A stretch of 64,000 nucleotides of DNA from contig JAKTNV010000005.1 of NCBI GenBank assembly GCA_022747635.1, positions 50,237,013 through 50,301,012 on the forward strand. Reading direction: 5' to 3'. Of this stretch, positions 12,784 to 24,386 are shown in pieces; the stretch's first letter is position 1, and the number at the start of each line of letters is the position of its first letter. The notes below the pieces were generated by a model, which was not told where the DNA came from, did no database searches, and saw only the letters and a list, made by a program, of their open reading frames with translations. The stretch comes from Hetaerina americana (Eukaryota > Arthropoda > Insecta > Odonata > Calopterygidae). The position numbers and the translations under genes were made by a program.

Positions 12784-12916
12784 GGAAGATCTGGTATCCG
12801 AAAAATCACATAGCTTGGGTGGATCTGCCGGTGCTCAGAGTGACTTACCCGGGAATCGAATCCGGGACCCTCCCGTCAGTAGTCCAACGCTCTACCCCCT
12901 GGACTACCACGACCCA
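12784..12916 (-). mobile_element. tRNA-headed SINE family A, 3'-truncated copy
   Basis: On the minus strand the head begins at 12916 with GGGTCGTGGTAGTCC, carries an A-box-like GGGGGTAGAGCG and a B box GGATTCGATTCCC, and continues into the family body (the part equivalent to the ACCCAAGC and AAGTGATT region of the copy at 25743). It stops near 12784, so about half the body and the TA tail are missing. Homology to the copies at 25743-26022 and 40103-40378 was seen by eye. Confidence 0.75.
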
Positions 12917-13860
12917 CTTGAACAATATATATCAGTAATTTTAACATTGGGTTAATCGTATCAGTTCGAGATTTAATCCATATAGTAATCACTTAGGAGA
13001 ATAAATAATCATGTATATAGTACTTTCAGTCAACTTAAGTTCAATATTTATAAGGGGAGGCTAATATTTATTTTCGGAGGCAATGTTTGACGTTGGCTCT
13101 TTATTATAGTTCATTCAATTTTGATTAATTTTGTCCTTTTTCATTCTATTAACCAACCGGACATGCATTATGTTATTTATCACTAATCGAAACGGGAAAT
13201 ATAGTGGGTCACTTGAATTATTGACATCCAGCCCCACATGTAGGTGAAGAATAGTAATAAACATTTCGTTATACTTGCATGATTATTTTCATTCACAACG
13301 TTGAGATTAATTATGTATTGATTATACTCTTTTTTTGTATTATTTTGGTGTAAAATATGACGCATAGGATAGATATGCCATCATGTACAAATCATGTTCA
13401 CACTATTTACTTGGTGATATTTTATTTATTGGTATAAAAATGCTCTTGCCAAAGGTTAACCTACTCTTGATATTTAAGCTGGAATACTAGTTAAAACCTG
13501 CTTTATGCAGAGCATTTGTGTTTAAATTGGATGTATATGCAACTCTAAATGGAGTCATTTCGTTGGGGGAAGTTTTTGTCACTTAGATTAAAGATAAGCA
13601 CTTCAAGGTTACATCGGAGAGGAAACCGGGGATTTTTGCGGCCCTTTTTTGTGGAAACAAATATTTCAGGTTTGATTTAAGCTATCAGTCACATGTGTAC
13701 ATCAGCGTCTCACTTTAAAATGCCTTAGAGCACGTATCTATCAGCGCTCAGCTTATCATGGGTGGTCATTTGTCAATGAATGACAGCGCAAGGAATCCAC
13801 ATAGTCTTAACGACGCTGGGTTGAACCGCGTCGTAAAACATTTAACAACTCGCATATTAA
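12917..13860. other. Unassigned AT-rich sequence
   Basis: No gene was recognised. The remaining sequence has only short frames and scattered A/T runs. Confidence 0.5.
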
Positions 13861-13861
13861 C

Positions 13862-13888
13862 TATATAAGTCAACGGTTGACTTATATA
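13862..13888. repeat. Short near-perfect palindrome
   Basis: TATATAAGTCAAC and GTTGACTTATATA are 13-base arms around a single base. It lies directly next to the tail of SINE B at 13892. It may be part of that element's target region or a chance hairpin. Confidence 0.7.
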
Positions 13889-13891
13889 ATA

Positions 13892-14154
13892 TAGTAGTAG
13901 TAGTAGTTTTGAGGGGAGGCGACCGACAGCTAAGGTCATTTGCGCCATAGGGGATGGACAGGAAAGGATGAAGGGTGGAGAGAAACCCGGCGTCGGAATT
14001 AGCCTACTCTTTACGAAAGGCGCCAAGGGGTCCACAGTTTAACGTCCCATCCGACGGACGGCGTACTCACTCAAAGTACCCTCCACAAAGCACCTCAAGT
14101 AGGGATCGAGATACCTCTGAAAAATATTCAACACCGCCGGGATTTGAACCCGCG

Positions 14155-14156
<2 letters not shown>
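13892..14156 (-). mobile_element. tRNA-headed SINE family B, copy lacking its 5' head
   Basis: On the minus strand this copy starts at the B box (CGGGTTCAAATCCCGG, about 14138-14153), then matches the plus-strand copy at 57925-58219 through blocks such as GGGACGTTAAACT, CCTTGGCGCCTTTCG, GGGTTTCTCTCCACCC and GCGCAAATGACCTTAGCTG, ending in AAAACTACTACTACTACTA. The A-box half is absent; a (TA)n tract begins where it should be, so the head was deleted or replaced during TA expansion. Confidence 0.8.

Positions 14157-14219
<63 letters not shown>
14157..14219. repeat. (TA)n microsatellite
   Basis: About 31 TA units between the broken end of SINE B and the left end of the deleted mariner at 14221. 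Confidence 0.95.
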
Positions 14220-14222
<3 letters not shown>

Positions 14223-14283
14223 GGGTTCGTCCGGAAAATAAGTGTACTGAGCTCAGGAAAAAAAAAAATTTATCACACTTTTA

Positions 14284-14625
14284 CATATTTTAAGCTAATA
14301 TTCCTCAAAATAGGACCCTTGTGAGTCGATACACTTGTTCCAGCGGCGTTCCCATTCCTGGAACGCTCCCGCGAAGGCATCATCGGGAACCTCTCGAAGA
14401 CTCGTCCTCGACCTCTTCTCTGCCCTCCACGAACATCTTGTGCCACCGAAAGATCATGTTTCTGGGCATGGCTGACTCCCCGTAAGCCTGGTTAATCATA
14501 CTGACAGTTTCGGTAGACGATTTCTCAAGCTTTACCGCAAATTTGATGGAATAACGCTGCTCCAAAAACTTCGATATCGCGTTCCGTGACGTGGGTCGAG
14601 CGTGGAAGTTCGCGTTAACAGAGCT
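14284..14625 (-). pseudogene. Mariner transposase remnant, N and C termini fused
   Basis: The minus strand encodes the N-terminal helix-turn-helix part of a mariner transposase: SRNAISKFLEQRYSIKF is followed by FRWHKMFVEGREEVEDES. After the serines, the frame changes and the C terminus follows (FQEWERRWNKCIDSQGSYFE and a stop near 14320). The C-terminal piece is one base out of frame with the N-terminal piece. All three catalytic aspartates and the GRP linker are missing. There is no ATG at the expected start; the codon region there reads TTC CAC. It cannot make active transposase. It belongs to a different mariner lineage from the copies at 24386 and 53975. Confidence 0.8.
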
Positions 14626-14710
14626 CCTCACTACACCACAGCTCAGAGCCGACTGCCTTTTTCAGCGTCACTTGCCAACATACCCCCCTCCAATCGCAGC
14701 CCGTCAGACT

Positions 14711-14750
14711 CCTGGGCTGGGCGCGCCTGGAGCGGCGCGCCCAGCCCAGG
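14711..14750. repeat. GC-rich perfect hairpin inside deleted mariner
   Basis: Arms of 17 bases, CCTGGGCTGGGCGCGCC (14711-14727) and its exact reverse complement (14734-14750), are separated by a 6-base loop. It abuts the inner edge of the right inverted end (14753). Its composition is sharply different from the AT-rich surroundings. Confidence 0.9.
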
Positions 14751-14782
14751 AATCAGTACACTTATTTTCCGGACGAACCCTG

Positions 14783-14788
14783 TATATA

Positions 14789-14821
<33 letters not shown>
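14783..14821. repeat. (TA)n microsatellite
   Basis: A TA run with one TATC interruption that separates the deleted mariner from the stem-loop repeat at 14823. Confidence 0.95.
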
Positions 14822-14822
<1 letters not shown>

Positions 14823-14827
<5 letters not shown>

Positions 14828-14983
14828 CTTTTTGAAAGTCTCACGGACGTGAATAATAATGTATAACACTTAGCACTAGTGGACACAGACAAAAACACAG
14901 AAACACACAAAAAAAGAGAGACTCTCTATTTTTCGAATTTTCGGTGGTCGTTGCCACCTTTATCAAGGAAGAGAGGGACAGAA

Positions 14984-14985
<2 letters not shown>
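14823..14985 (-). repeat. TA-flanked stem-loop repeat (GGTGG/CCACC type)
   Basis: On the minus strand, reading from 14985, a TAGAGTTCTGTCCCTCTC leader leads into TTGATAAAGGTGGC, a short loop, GACCACCGAAAATTCG, then a block rich in TGTGTTTCTGTGTTTTTGTC. The 5-base stem GGTGG/CCACC precedes GAAA. The same order (stem, GAAA, then a TGTGAGTGTCTCT-like block) is seen at about 53800-53890. Both ends are in (TA)n. The identity of the parent element is unknown. Confidence 0.55.

Positions 14986-15045
<60 letters not shown>
14986..15045. repeat. (TA)n microsatellite
   Basis: About 29 TA units on the far side of the stem-loop repeat. Confidence 0.95.
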
Positions 15046-15048
<3 letters not shown>

Positions 15049-16940
15049 AATAATTCTGTAGTTGATGTGGGTGGTATGCTCGTTGGATTCCATGTATATT
15101 GGTAACAGGCATTCAAAAGGTAGGCGCATATTATTTCGTTTCCGCCATAACATGTGAGGAGCTTTAATAGAAGCCTTCGACCTCATCACTTGAAGTCGTT
15201 TTAATTTGGAGAATGACTTGCCGAATTGAAATCGGATAATTATTTTGTTTTGAATAGAAAAAAATATCATTATTTTCGATAGAGACCAAAAATATTCAAT
15301 AAACTAAATACACAGACTTATCGAATTTTGTGACTTAAACTGGCTAGTTCTTTGGCGTAAAATTATTTTAATATTTTCAAAATGTCAGATCTGACTTGAG
15401 TTTTTCAGTTCGTTGAAATATGGTGCACCTATTTGTTGTCTGAGTCCATTTGAGATTGTCTCAATCCATTCTAATACCAGGCGTGTATAAAGTAAGAATA
15501 CCACGGCGGCGGGATATATTAAAAGGTATTTAAATGTGGTATGTTGAAGGTCGTGATAGAAGAAAGAACGTTGGGCGAGAGGGATGGAGGAACGGAAAGA
15601 GTATGTTTTTATACAGCACGAAGGCAGGCAGAAGTTATGCAGAAACGGAAAAAGAAATAATGGAGGGCAAAAAAGAACAAGTTCTTACGATACTTAAAAG
15701 TAAATGGTCATTAGAGACACTCCCAAACCTACCTTTGATAAGTGGAATACCTTGAATGAGCTCACCTGTGACTTGCTTTATGCTTGAATTATCAAGGCTC
15801 ACTAGTTTCAGTTTGCATTTATCTATGATCCTTCAAGTTTCGTTGGAATGTTGTAAATAATAAAATGATACTAAACGGTAAGCCTCATCATTATGCGTTC
15901 AGTTGTCAAGATTAACTATTTGAAATGTTTATTTATGACGCGGTAAATCTTATCTTTCGACGGCACTGATCAATTTACAAATAAAAGATAATAGCTCATA
16001 ATAAATCGAGCCAGTAGCTTTCATCAAAGACATCTGAGTTTGGAAGGGGGAAATCTAATAATGAAGGTTAGCCCTAGCGAATAGTTCCTACGTAAATAAA
16101 AAAAAACAGTTAGGAAGGTCCAAAGTCACGTCCATACAGTGTCGGTTTTGATTGAAAAGACAATGGTGGTCCTGTTCAATATATTTTACCTCGAGGAATT
16201 GAACGACATTGATCTCATTATTAGATTTAAACATTTAGGTAGTAAACAATATTATTGTGGGTAAATTTCAATCGATCACAAGACTGATTACCTTCAATCA
16301 GAATTTAATTAATTAATCATTGGATTTATTTTCGCTATTTGTTATCATTAACGAACGAATGTATATGTTTTTTTATAATAATTTCAAACTCACAGTATTT
16401 ACGAAGCTGCAGGTCTCATTGATTTCAAGGACATTTGCACTTACCTGCAAAGAAAGAAAAGATCACATGTTAGGATTTTTTACAATTACCTTGTGTATTG
16501 AAAAAATTTTAGTCGATAAATATCAGTTGGTGATTGTAACAGATGTTTGGATTGGCTACAGTTAGTGACGGTTACCTTGGTAACGGACAGAAATGAGACC
16601 AGTAACAACTCTTTAATTTTACAATTAATTTAAGATGGACGAAAATGGACTCTTAGCTTGAATGGAATCAATATCTTAGCTCAGTCATTTATTGGCACTA
16701 AAAAAGAAAATTTAAGAAGAACAACTGTTAATTGTTAAATATATTTTTCTTTATATCCATCAAACCCGTGATGAAGTTAATTGTAATTATTGATATTTTA
16801 TGATTAAGTTAAATTCAAGTGGAATGTGCCGAATTTCATAATTTTTAATCGTATTAAAAGATTCATCTCCCATTTTTAAGAAGTGATCTCCCTGAAGTAT
16901 TATTGAATACATGTTATTATTGCCGAAATTCGTAGTTCTA
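15046..16940. other. Unassigned AT-rich sequence
   Basis: No gene was recognised. A purine-rich open frame at about 15534-15755 has a lysine- and glutamate-rich translation but matches no family I know, and other frames are broken by stops. Confidence 0.5.
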
Positions 16941-16946
16941 TATCAA

Positions 16947-17200
16947 ATAATTCACTCTATCAAACGCTTTTTCGAAATCTACGAAACAGGCAAATACCTC
17001 CAGGTTGTGTTCTATATTCCTCTCGATTAATAATCTCATTACTGCAATGGCATCACGCGTACCTCTCCCCTTCCTAAACCCAAACTGATCCTCCCCTAAG
17101 TAATCATTTGCCCTACTCTCTATCTTTTTGTTTATGATCCTAAGAACAACTTTAGCTGCGTGGGATATCAAACTTATTGTCCTGTAGTCCTCATATGCAC
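16947..17200 (-). pseudogene. Non-LTR retrotransposon reverse transcriptase fragment
   Basis: The minus strand encodes part of a reverse-transcriptase palm/fingers region: DYRTISLISHAAKVVLRI is followed by GEDQFGFRKGRGTRDAIAV and then FACFVDFEKAFDRVN. The last block is RT motif A, with the catalytic Asp in FVDFEKAFD. Both ends break off, so no endonuclease, no YxDD/FADD motif and no 3' end is present. The same family, more decayed, lies on the plus strand at 38426-39650. The clade is not assigned; similar proteins are often labelled endonuclease-reverse transcriptase in invertebrate genomes. Confidence 0.85.
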
Positions 17201-20200
17201 TTCTATCATCATGGTTTCGCCCACAAATGTAATGTAGGCCCAAAACATACCCTCAAGGTTATCGTTACACTCAAACGATTCGTACAGATCTACTACTGTA
17301 AGTATTCTTGTTCGAAAATTAAATTAAAAGTTTCAAATCCTATCAAAATAACTTCGTATCTTCCCCCGTATTCCTTTCCCACGACTGTTTCAACTCCCTA
17401 CCTCACTTGTATTGGCATCAGACAGGGAGGAATGGAGGACTGCAGTCTTTCGGCCAATGAAATACGATATTCTTATCCCTTTGATGCCTACAGCTTACTC
17501 CCGGCGGTGAATCTCTCCCATCTCTCCCCAGATGTATTCAGCGAACGTCGCCTCGGTCTCACTACCTTGGGAAAGACGACGTTTATTCGACTCGTCTCCC
17601 CTCTCTTTCTACTTCCACTTTCTCCTTTGTATTTCAGCCCTCTCAGTCTGAGCACCCGCTCGTGCTCGCAGCGCTCAGGCAGCCATGGTCCTCTTCCATC
17701 CCTCAAACCTCGTCACGTCTCCCTCTCGGCTATTTGATTGAGTGATAAAAATATTCGCTTTATTTTCCTCGCAAACTGCATAACTTCCCTCGGGTTTCTT
17801 TCCCACGATCGTTACCACCCCCTCCTTCACTGGACGGGATTCAACTGCATCCGTTTGCTTCAACCCAGTGAAAAGGTGTGCCACCCTTGATCAAACACGA
17901 AGAAGCCAAAGAGAATAGTAATTCGAGGGTGGGATGAGTAGTTGATGGCAAAGGTAAGAGGTCTAGAGAATATTTCCGAGTTAAGCTTTACTTTGATATC
18001 ACAGTGTGGGCGTCAGTATTTTCTGTACTAAAATATTATCGCCAATTTGTACTCTAATTAGGAATATCAATTAGCTAAGTTCAGTTAAATTATGCAAGCT
18101 CAACGATAAAAATCAAGGATACCAACATGTATGAACAATTCAAACTCAATGCTCTAAAATGGAAGTATGGTGCACCACCTTAAAGAAGTGGAAATAGCCA
18201 ACCAGTCAAGGTATAGACCGTCGTTGCGTAAGAAGATCAAATAAGAATTACGTACTTTTCCACTGTTGGGTAGGAAATCTCATAGTGAAACTGTATGATA
18301 AAATGCTTTAATATGTATAAAATGATATTCTTAATCTTTATAAAGTAGCCGTCCTGAATTCCAAATATTTTCATTCTAATCGTTTCCCGTCACATTCCTA
18401 TCTCTTAAGTAGCATTGTAAAATAATGCCTCGTATAGTATCACAGATTAAAATGACTAAGAAAAACGATTTTCCTCGTGGAATAAAATAGAATGAAAGTT
18501 TATGAAAAAAGATTGTCTTACACAAAACTGTTCTCATAAATAACAATAGCTCAACAAAAACCGCGAACTACTCTTGTTTGGGATCTTTAAAGTACCAAAT
18601 ATATGTAGGGCGGAGAAAACGTTCTCGGTTTATCAAAAGTCACCCGAATTTGATCGATGAATTCGTAATATTCGAGAATGAATTGCATTTTGAATTCGTG
18701 TTTAAAAAGCTGCCATTTTGAGTCACCATCACAATTATAGAGTCTCAGCCGCCGCGAATTAGATCAATCAATTGGATTACTTGAGATCACTGATAGTGGG
18801 CATGAATCCGAGAATTTTTACATCCAAATCCTACGTAGAATTGAATAGGACGTAGGATTGAACGTCAAGTCTGACCGAGATACCAGTCACAAAGCCTCTT
18901 TTTCCATCCATTACCTACAGCTCCTCCGCAAAAAAAATGCAGCAAGCAGTCGTAGTCCATCTTGGATTCTTCTCTTTTCTTCACTCTCCCTCCACCTTTC
19001 TCTCCGGGGAGTTAGGATAACGGATTCCAAATTTGTGGCGTTTCTTCCATCGCCTTTCGTATCTTTTTCGATGACTGCACACCTTAAACGTCAATAGTCC
19101 TTTTTGCCACCTCCATCTTTTACACAATATCATCCTCTCTGTCTTTTATTTTCCGCAATTTCCTTTCCTTTCACCCAATCCCAAAACTCCGCTGTCCCAA
19201 GTACCTCGCCACCCCGACGAAACGGGGAAGGAGTCGAATTCGATACAACTTGCCTCTGTGCTCTCGTTCTCCTCCAACTGGGCACGCTCCGGCGCATTTC
19301 CTACCCGGAGACAGGTTTCCCGATTGAAAAACTTGGAAATCGGTAGGAAGGGGCGAGAGACGACGGGATAGATGTGCGCGGGTCCCGGTATTTATTTTGC
19401 GGAAGTGAGGAACGTCAGCAGGCGGGGGAGCATCTGATATTCTCATCGTGTGGGTCATTGGAGGTCCACTTTCGCAGTTAGTTATTAGTATCAAAGTTAG
19501 CAACATCATCGGAGTACGAAATATGAACTCGTATGCAGAAATAATTCTATTCCTTGTATTCATTCATGAATTGTATTCATCTATGAATTGTACATCTACA
19601 TTTCTGTAGCAGTTGCAGTAGTCGAAAAAAGATTATGTTATTTGCATGAAATCTAACTTGACACCGGGCAATCAAGTTCCCGTGCACTTAGCATAATTGT
19701 ATGCATAAATATTCAATGGAAAATACATATTAATAACATGAGATTGTAAACATATGTATTATAAGTGTTCACTGTCATCCAGGAACACGATCCGATCAAT
19801 CTAGTTATTTTGAGTTGAAAACACCATCCAATAGGTATATAGCCACGAAACAGCTCGGTCAATCCCACAACCAAGGAAAAATTCTAACACTTAACCATAC
19901 CACCAATGGGGTAGTTGATTGGAGCATTAATCGCCAAACCAGTTAGGTAAAATTTTAAATGCTCTCGGTAGCTTCTTATTTTCTATTGATTATTCATATT
20001 TTTATACAAAGTATATGACAAAGAATGAATTTCTTGATGAAATATTAGTTCTATGGCTGCAGTTTAGGTGGTAGCACCCCTATTTATTTTATTACTGAAA
20101 CTTGATCATGGAAGTGTAATGTAAGTTATCCTGATCATCTAGATCAGTTCTTACTGTGGGGACATTGAGCAGGTATCCTGGGTGATATCAACGCACGAAT

Positions 20201-20860
20201 CTTCGCTAACTTCCCTCGGGGAAATGTCATTAAAATCGTTTATAAAAGCGTTTTATATCGTCGACGACGTGAGCTATTTCATTCATTCTCACAAAAATTT
20301 TCCGACTTGATAAATCTTAAAACCCGACCCCATTATTTCCCCTCCTTGCCTCCCGAGTCAATTCATTCCGCAGCACACGCCGATTGGCCCTTGAGACAAT
20401 GGAAGACGGGCACCTCACGATTCCCTGTCATTAGTGGACGTTCCATGGGGGAACCGTCAAGGTGGGATGAACACGAGGGGGGCGAGCGATGCGCGCGAGG
20501 GGTCGACTGTGACGTCTGCCGCTCTCGTTGTGTGTGTGATTCGGGAGAGCCCAGGAAAAGGGCACACAAGGAATGCATGGCCTTCTCCAAAAAAGGAGAC
20601 CTCCTTCAAGGTGAGATGGGAGCTTCTTGGCCCTGATGGCCGCCCCCTTGTCCTTGTGCTTTGCTTCCATCCGATTAGGTCGCGGTGGGGTTCATTGTGT
20701 TTACATGACATCCTTCGACGACTTAACTTTTTTCTATATTATTATTAATAAATGTCCAGCGATTAAGGTAGCTTTTGGATAGACAGAGACTGATCATCGC
20801 TACATTTTCCCAGCTCCGTCCAAAAAGGCATAATCTAACACCCCACTTTACAATAAGCCC
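17201..20860. other. Unassigned sequence with pyrimidine-rich blocks
   Basis: Pyrimidine-rich stretches occur at about 17350-17850 and 18950-19210 and keep long frames open by composition. The longest frame (ending near 17737) is serine- and leucine-rich and not recognised. A GC-richer block at about 20360-20680 has open frames on both strands in several phases, which argues that openness reflects composition and not coding. Confidence 0.45.
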
Positions 20861-20869
20861 TTTTTCAAT

Positions 20870-21010
20870 TTAGTATACTTCCTTCATACCCATAATATTC
20901 CTACCCCTTCCTCGCTTGTCTAACATTTTCCCCACGGCCACAGTTATCAGCATTACATCGCCGATCAAAATACTCTGTATCCACTTTTCCAGCTCTATCC
21001 CTTTGAACCT
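20870..21010 (-). pseudogene. LINE C-terminal fragment
   Basis: The minus strand translation contains ELEKWIQSILIGDVMLITV followed by GKMLDKRGRGRNIMGMKEV. This lines up with KWMRNILKGD, MLKTV and GKRGRQKKRIGHLDGMK at about 39540-39660 on the plus strand. This is the basic tail that follows the reverse transcriptase in that LINE family. It ends close to a (TA)n tract at 21034. Confidence 0.6.
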
Positions 21011-21029
21011 CTCCAAATCATCATCTCTC

Positions 21030-21033
<4 letters not shown>

Positions 21034-21119
<86 letters not shown>
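21034..21119. repeat. (TA)n microsatellite
   Basis: About 43 uninterrupted TA units, left flank of the palindrome element. Confidence 0.95.
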
Positions 21120-21502
<383 letters not shown>

Positions 21503-23300
21503 AAAGATGATTTTTCGCTTCTATTGATGATTCTGCTCTGCTAAATCCGCCGCCGACACGAAGTTCTGGGGATCAGCAGTCCTTTCCGACGTGAGTGTTC
21601 ATTTTTTCTTTCTGCATTGAGCAAATATTTGAAGGGGCATGTGTGAAGATGAACGCGATGCAACTTTAAGGTAATATTTGCCAGATATTTTGGTTTATCT
21701 AAGTGACGAATCAGCATGACTTAGAGGTTTCGCAAAATTCGGCCTCACAGTATCTTAATTGGTGGCCAACCATTCAATTATTTACTGTGACTGGTTTCAT
21801 ATGGTCTCCTGTCTGTCCAAGCGTATCTGCTCTGATTAAAATTTCGTGTGCGTGCTTTATAATAGCGGGTCCGCGTTCTTTTTAATTATCCCGTCTGATA
21901 TAGGTGTTTAGTTTAAGCTGGAGAGTTATATAATTTATGACTATTGAGTATTTTTAATAGCACAGCTAGAAAAATGATTTGTTGGAGATAAATAATTAAT
22001 CCTCCAGTCTTATTTGGAGTCTTGTATTTAGTGCAAGGATATTTATTCGCATTCAAGATTTTAGGTTATGTTTTTCAAACATTCAGCGGCGTGGTAATCT
22101 TGTTGTTCGAGGCTTTCGGGGATCCTTTGACATTACACAAGTTGAACAGCGTCGGCGACGATTATATTCCATTCCAGATTCTATCTCATTGTGTTTGGAG
22201 GCTAGTATTAGCAGAAATATTTTCCTCCCTCCTCCGAACGTACAGTCGCTTTCTTCCGCTTGAAAATGTATATTTTACCATCTCACATGCACACTTGGGA
22301 ATAAATAACCAAATCTCACTCGCATTCCACGGTTATTTGCTCCGAATTTCTCCCCCGAGTGTCCCGAGACCACACGCGCGTCATCTTACTCGTCTTCTCC
22401 CTCTCTCTCCCGCCCCCTTCCATCTCTTCGCCTAGGCCCCGAGTAATTTAACGCCGCCCGCCCGAAATTCCTCGTGCCCACATCTCTCTCCCTCAGCATC
22501 GTGGAACGAGGTCCGCGGCCCTTTCCCCCTCACCACCTCTCCAAACCCGCGAGACATGCGGGTAATTGTGGACAGACACGTGATGGGTGTGTCACTTTGA
22601 GCGCCCAAAGTATTATTTTCTATTTTGTTTTTGTTCTTGCTTCAGTTTGGTACCCACACGTAGAGGTGCGGGCGCGTTGGGGGGTCCGTAAGGTACGGGT
22701 AATGTTCCGAACTGGGGACGGTGAAATATTGTTAATGGAGGAGTGATTTTCATGTTTGGCGCAATTTCCGCAGCAGAGCGATGGGATTGACAGCTCACTC
22801 GTTGCCGATTCGGCCACCCACATGGTATGAGGTCCGAGATGACGCAGATGCGATTCGTTTCATCCTCGTCCGGATTTCAACCATAAGATTCGTCGACTGC
22901 AGGCCTCTTATTTTTACCCTTTTTCTAAAGCAGCACTTTTTTTGGAAGAAAATTTTCAGGAGCAACAGTAATTGTATTTTGCAGTAATAATATACTAAAG
23001 CGTTTACGTGAGTTGCTTATTGATCCTAGTGTTCAGTTTATTTTTCTGAATTTTTATTCTTCTTCCGAAAAATAAATTTGTCATCAAATCATTATCCTTT
23101 TCTAGGCTAGCTATGATATCAGTATTGTGTGTTATTTTTCGAGTAAACGGGCGTTTTATTAAAAAATTAATACTGAAAAGAATTGCGGTGACGGAAGAAA
23201 CTTTTGCGAAGAGATAAGGGACAGATAAGCCAATTAAAGACGATAGGAAAAGATTTTTAAGAATTTAATATGAATCGTATCGTTGTATTGATCCGAAACT
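21503..23300. other. Unassigned sequence
   Basis: An open frame at about 22022-22435 (137 codons) is hydrophobic at its start and pyrimidine-driven at its end, and it matches nothing I know. Sequence at about 22370-22530 is GC- and C-rich. No splice-supported exon is evident. Confidence 0.45.
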
Positions 23301-23620
23301 TAGTCTCTGGAGCTAGAGGATGAGCGTAGTTGGGAGACATTTGAGAGGTAGGTATAAGGAAAAATGAAGAAAATGAGTTGGACAGAGATAATACCATTGG
23401 ACAAAGTTTTAATTGCGGTAGGAGAGGAAAGAAAATACGAAAAAGACAGGAAAAGTGGACGTAGTAGATATTTGGAGGTATCGTAGCGAGACGCTGAACT
23501 GTCATAATAAAATGGATAATGTTAAGGAAGAGGCAAATAAGAAGGATTACAGACTTTTCCGAAGACATGTAAAGTGTATGAAGAACTGAAAAAGAGAAAA
23601 ATAAGGTAAAACAAGAACGA
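23301..23620 (+). pseudogene. LINE 3' coding remnant
   Basis: Several plus-strand frames, broken by stops, align with the tail of the LINE at 38426-39650: SWTEIIPLDKVLIAVGEERK, then QEKW, then KWIMLRKRQIRRIT. The antisense strand is open for about 230 codons here, but that is only the complement of LINE sequence. No start or end of the element could be placed. Confidence 0.5.
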
Positions 23621-24321
23621 ACGCACGCGCTGTATAATCCTAAGTAGCTGAGGACTAAGTCTTTTGATAGTGAGATTACCTGTGACAATGATGATCCTAG
23701 CAACTCTCTTCTATGCAACCCAAATACCCAGTTCACCTCATTCCTATCAACCTCTGGGTTAACATTTATTGCACTACATTCATAGAATAGTGTACATATA
23801 AAACGTCGTACCATTCCAAGACCTAAAGTATTTATTACCACCACACTGGAACAATCATTCAATTTCTCTTCCATCGTTGATGCCGCGATCCCAAATTTCA
23901 AAACTTGCTTGCAGCTGCTTGCCAACAGTGGCCACGTAATGCATACTAGTTTCAGCACGCATGGAGGATTTCTCCTCTTGAATCATCATGAGGGTATTTC
24001 ACGGAATTCGTAGATGGTGGTAGTTAGGAGCAATGGACTCAAGTGCAAAGGTTCTTCCCTTGAATAAATGGACGAAAAAGCTTTGTAGCGTGCAATCTAG
24101 ATTAAGGCTAATTTGGTAATCCCCCTACCACGTTGCTACACGCTTGTTCAATGACAAAGGGTAACTTTTAATTACACGTGATATATTTGAGTGAATATCT
24201 CACCTGACACCAAAAATAGTTGAAATAAGCCATTATATACATATGTATTATTTTTATATACATATATATACATACATTTAAAAACTAAAAACCTGCCAAA
24301 TGGCGAAGAATTATTCATCCT

Positions 24322-24324
<3 letters not shown>
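23621..24324. other. Unassigned sequence
   Basis: No gene was recognised. TATACATATG-type A/T runs occur at about 24237-24275, shortly before the main TA tract. Confidence 0.5.

Positions 24325-24385
<61 letters not shown>
24325..24385. repeat. (TA)n tract, left flank of mariner copy 1
   Basis: About 30 TA units ending at the left inverted end of the mariner. With 25709-25742 it probably formed one tract, the 3' tail of the SINE at 25743-26022, before the mariner entered. Confidence 0.95.

Positions 24386-24386
<1 letters not shown>

Larger units (their letters stand above)
14221..14782 (-). mobile_element. Internally deleted mariner element (562 bp)
   Basis: Perfect 30-base inverted ends beginning CAGGGTTCGTCCGGAAAA lie at 14221-14250 and 14753-14782, and the element sits in (TA)n. 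The right flank is TA; the left flank reads TT, perhaps a mutated TA. The minus-strand interior holds the start and end of a mariner transposase joined directly, so the middle, including the catalytic domain, is gone. Just inside the right end is a GC-rich hairpin (14711-14750) that looks foreign to the element. Usual mariners are about 1.3 kb, so this is a non-autonomous, MITE-like derivative. Confidence 0.85.

Noticed and set aside
14879..15270. Long open frames made of Tyr-Ile or Ile-Tyr repeats across TA tracts (also near 11.3, 21.0-21.4, 25.9-26.2, 30.6 and 55.3 kb).
   Set aside because: (TA)n has no stop in several frames, so these are translations of microsatellites and not proteins.
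23257..23958. A 233-codon minus-strand open frame, one of the longest in the window.
   Set aside because: Its opposite strand carries broken LINE coding sequence; the frame shares antisense features with the one opposite the LINE at 39.4-39.8 kb, so it is a shadow of a repeat.
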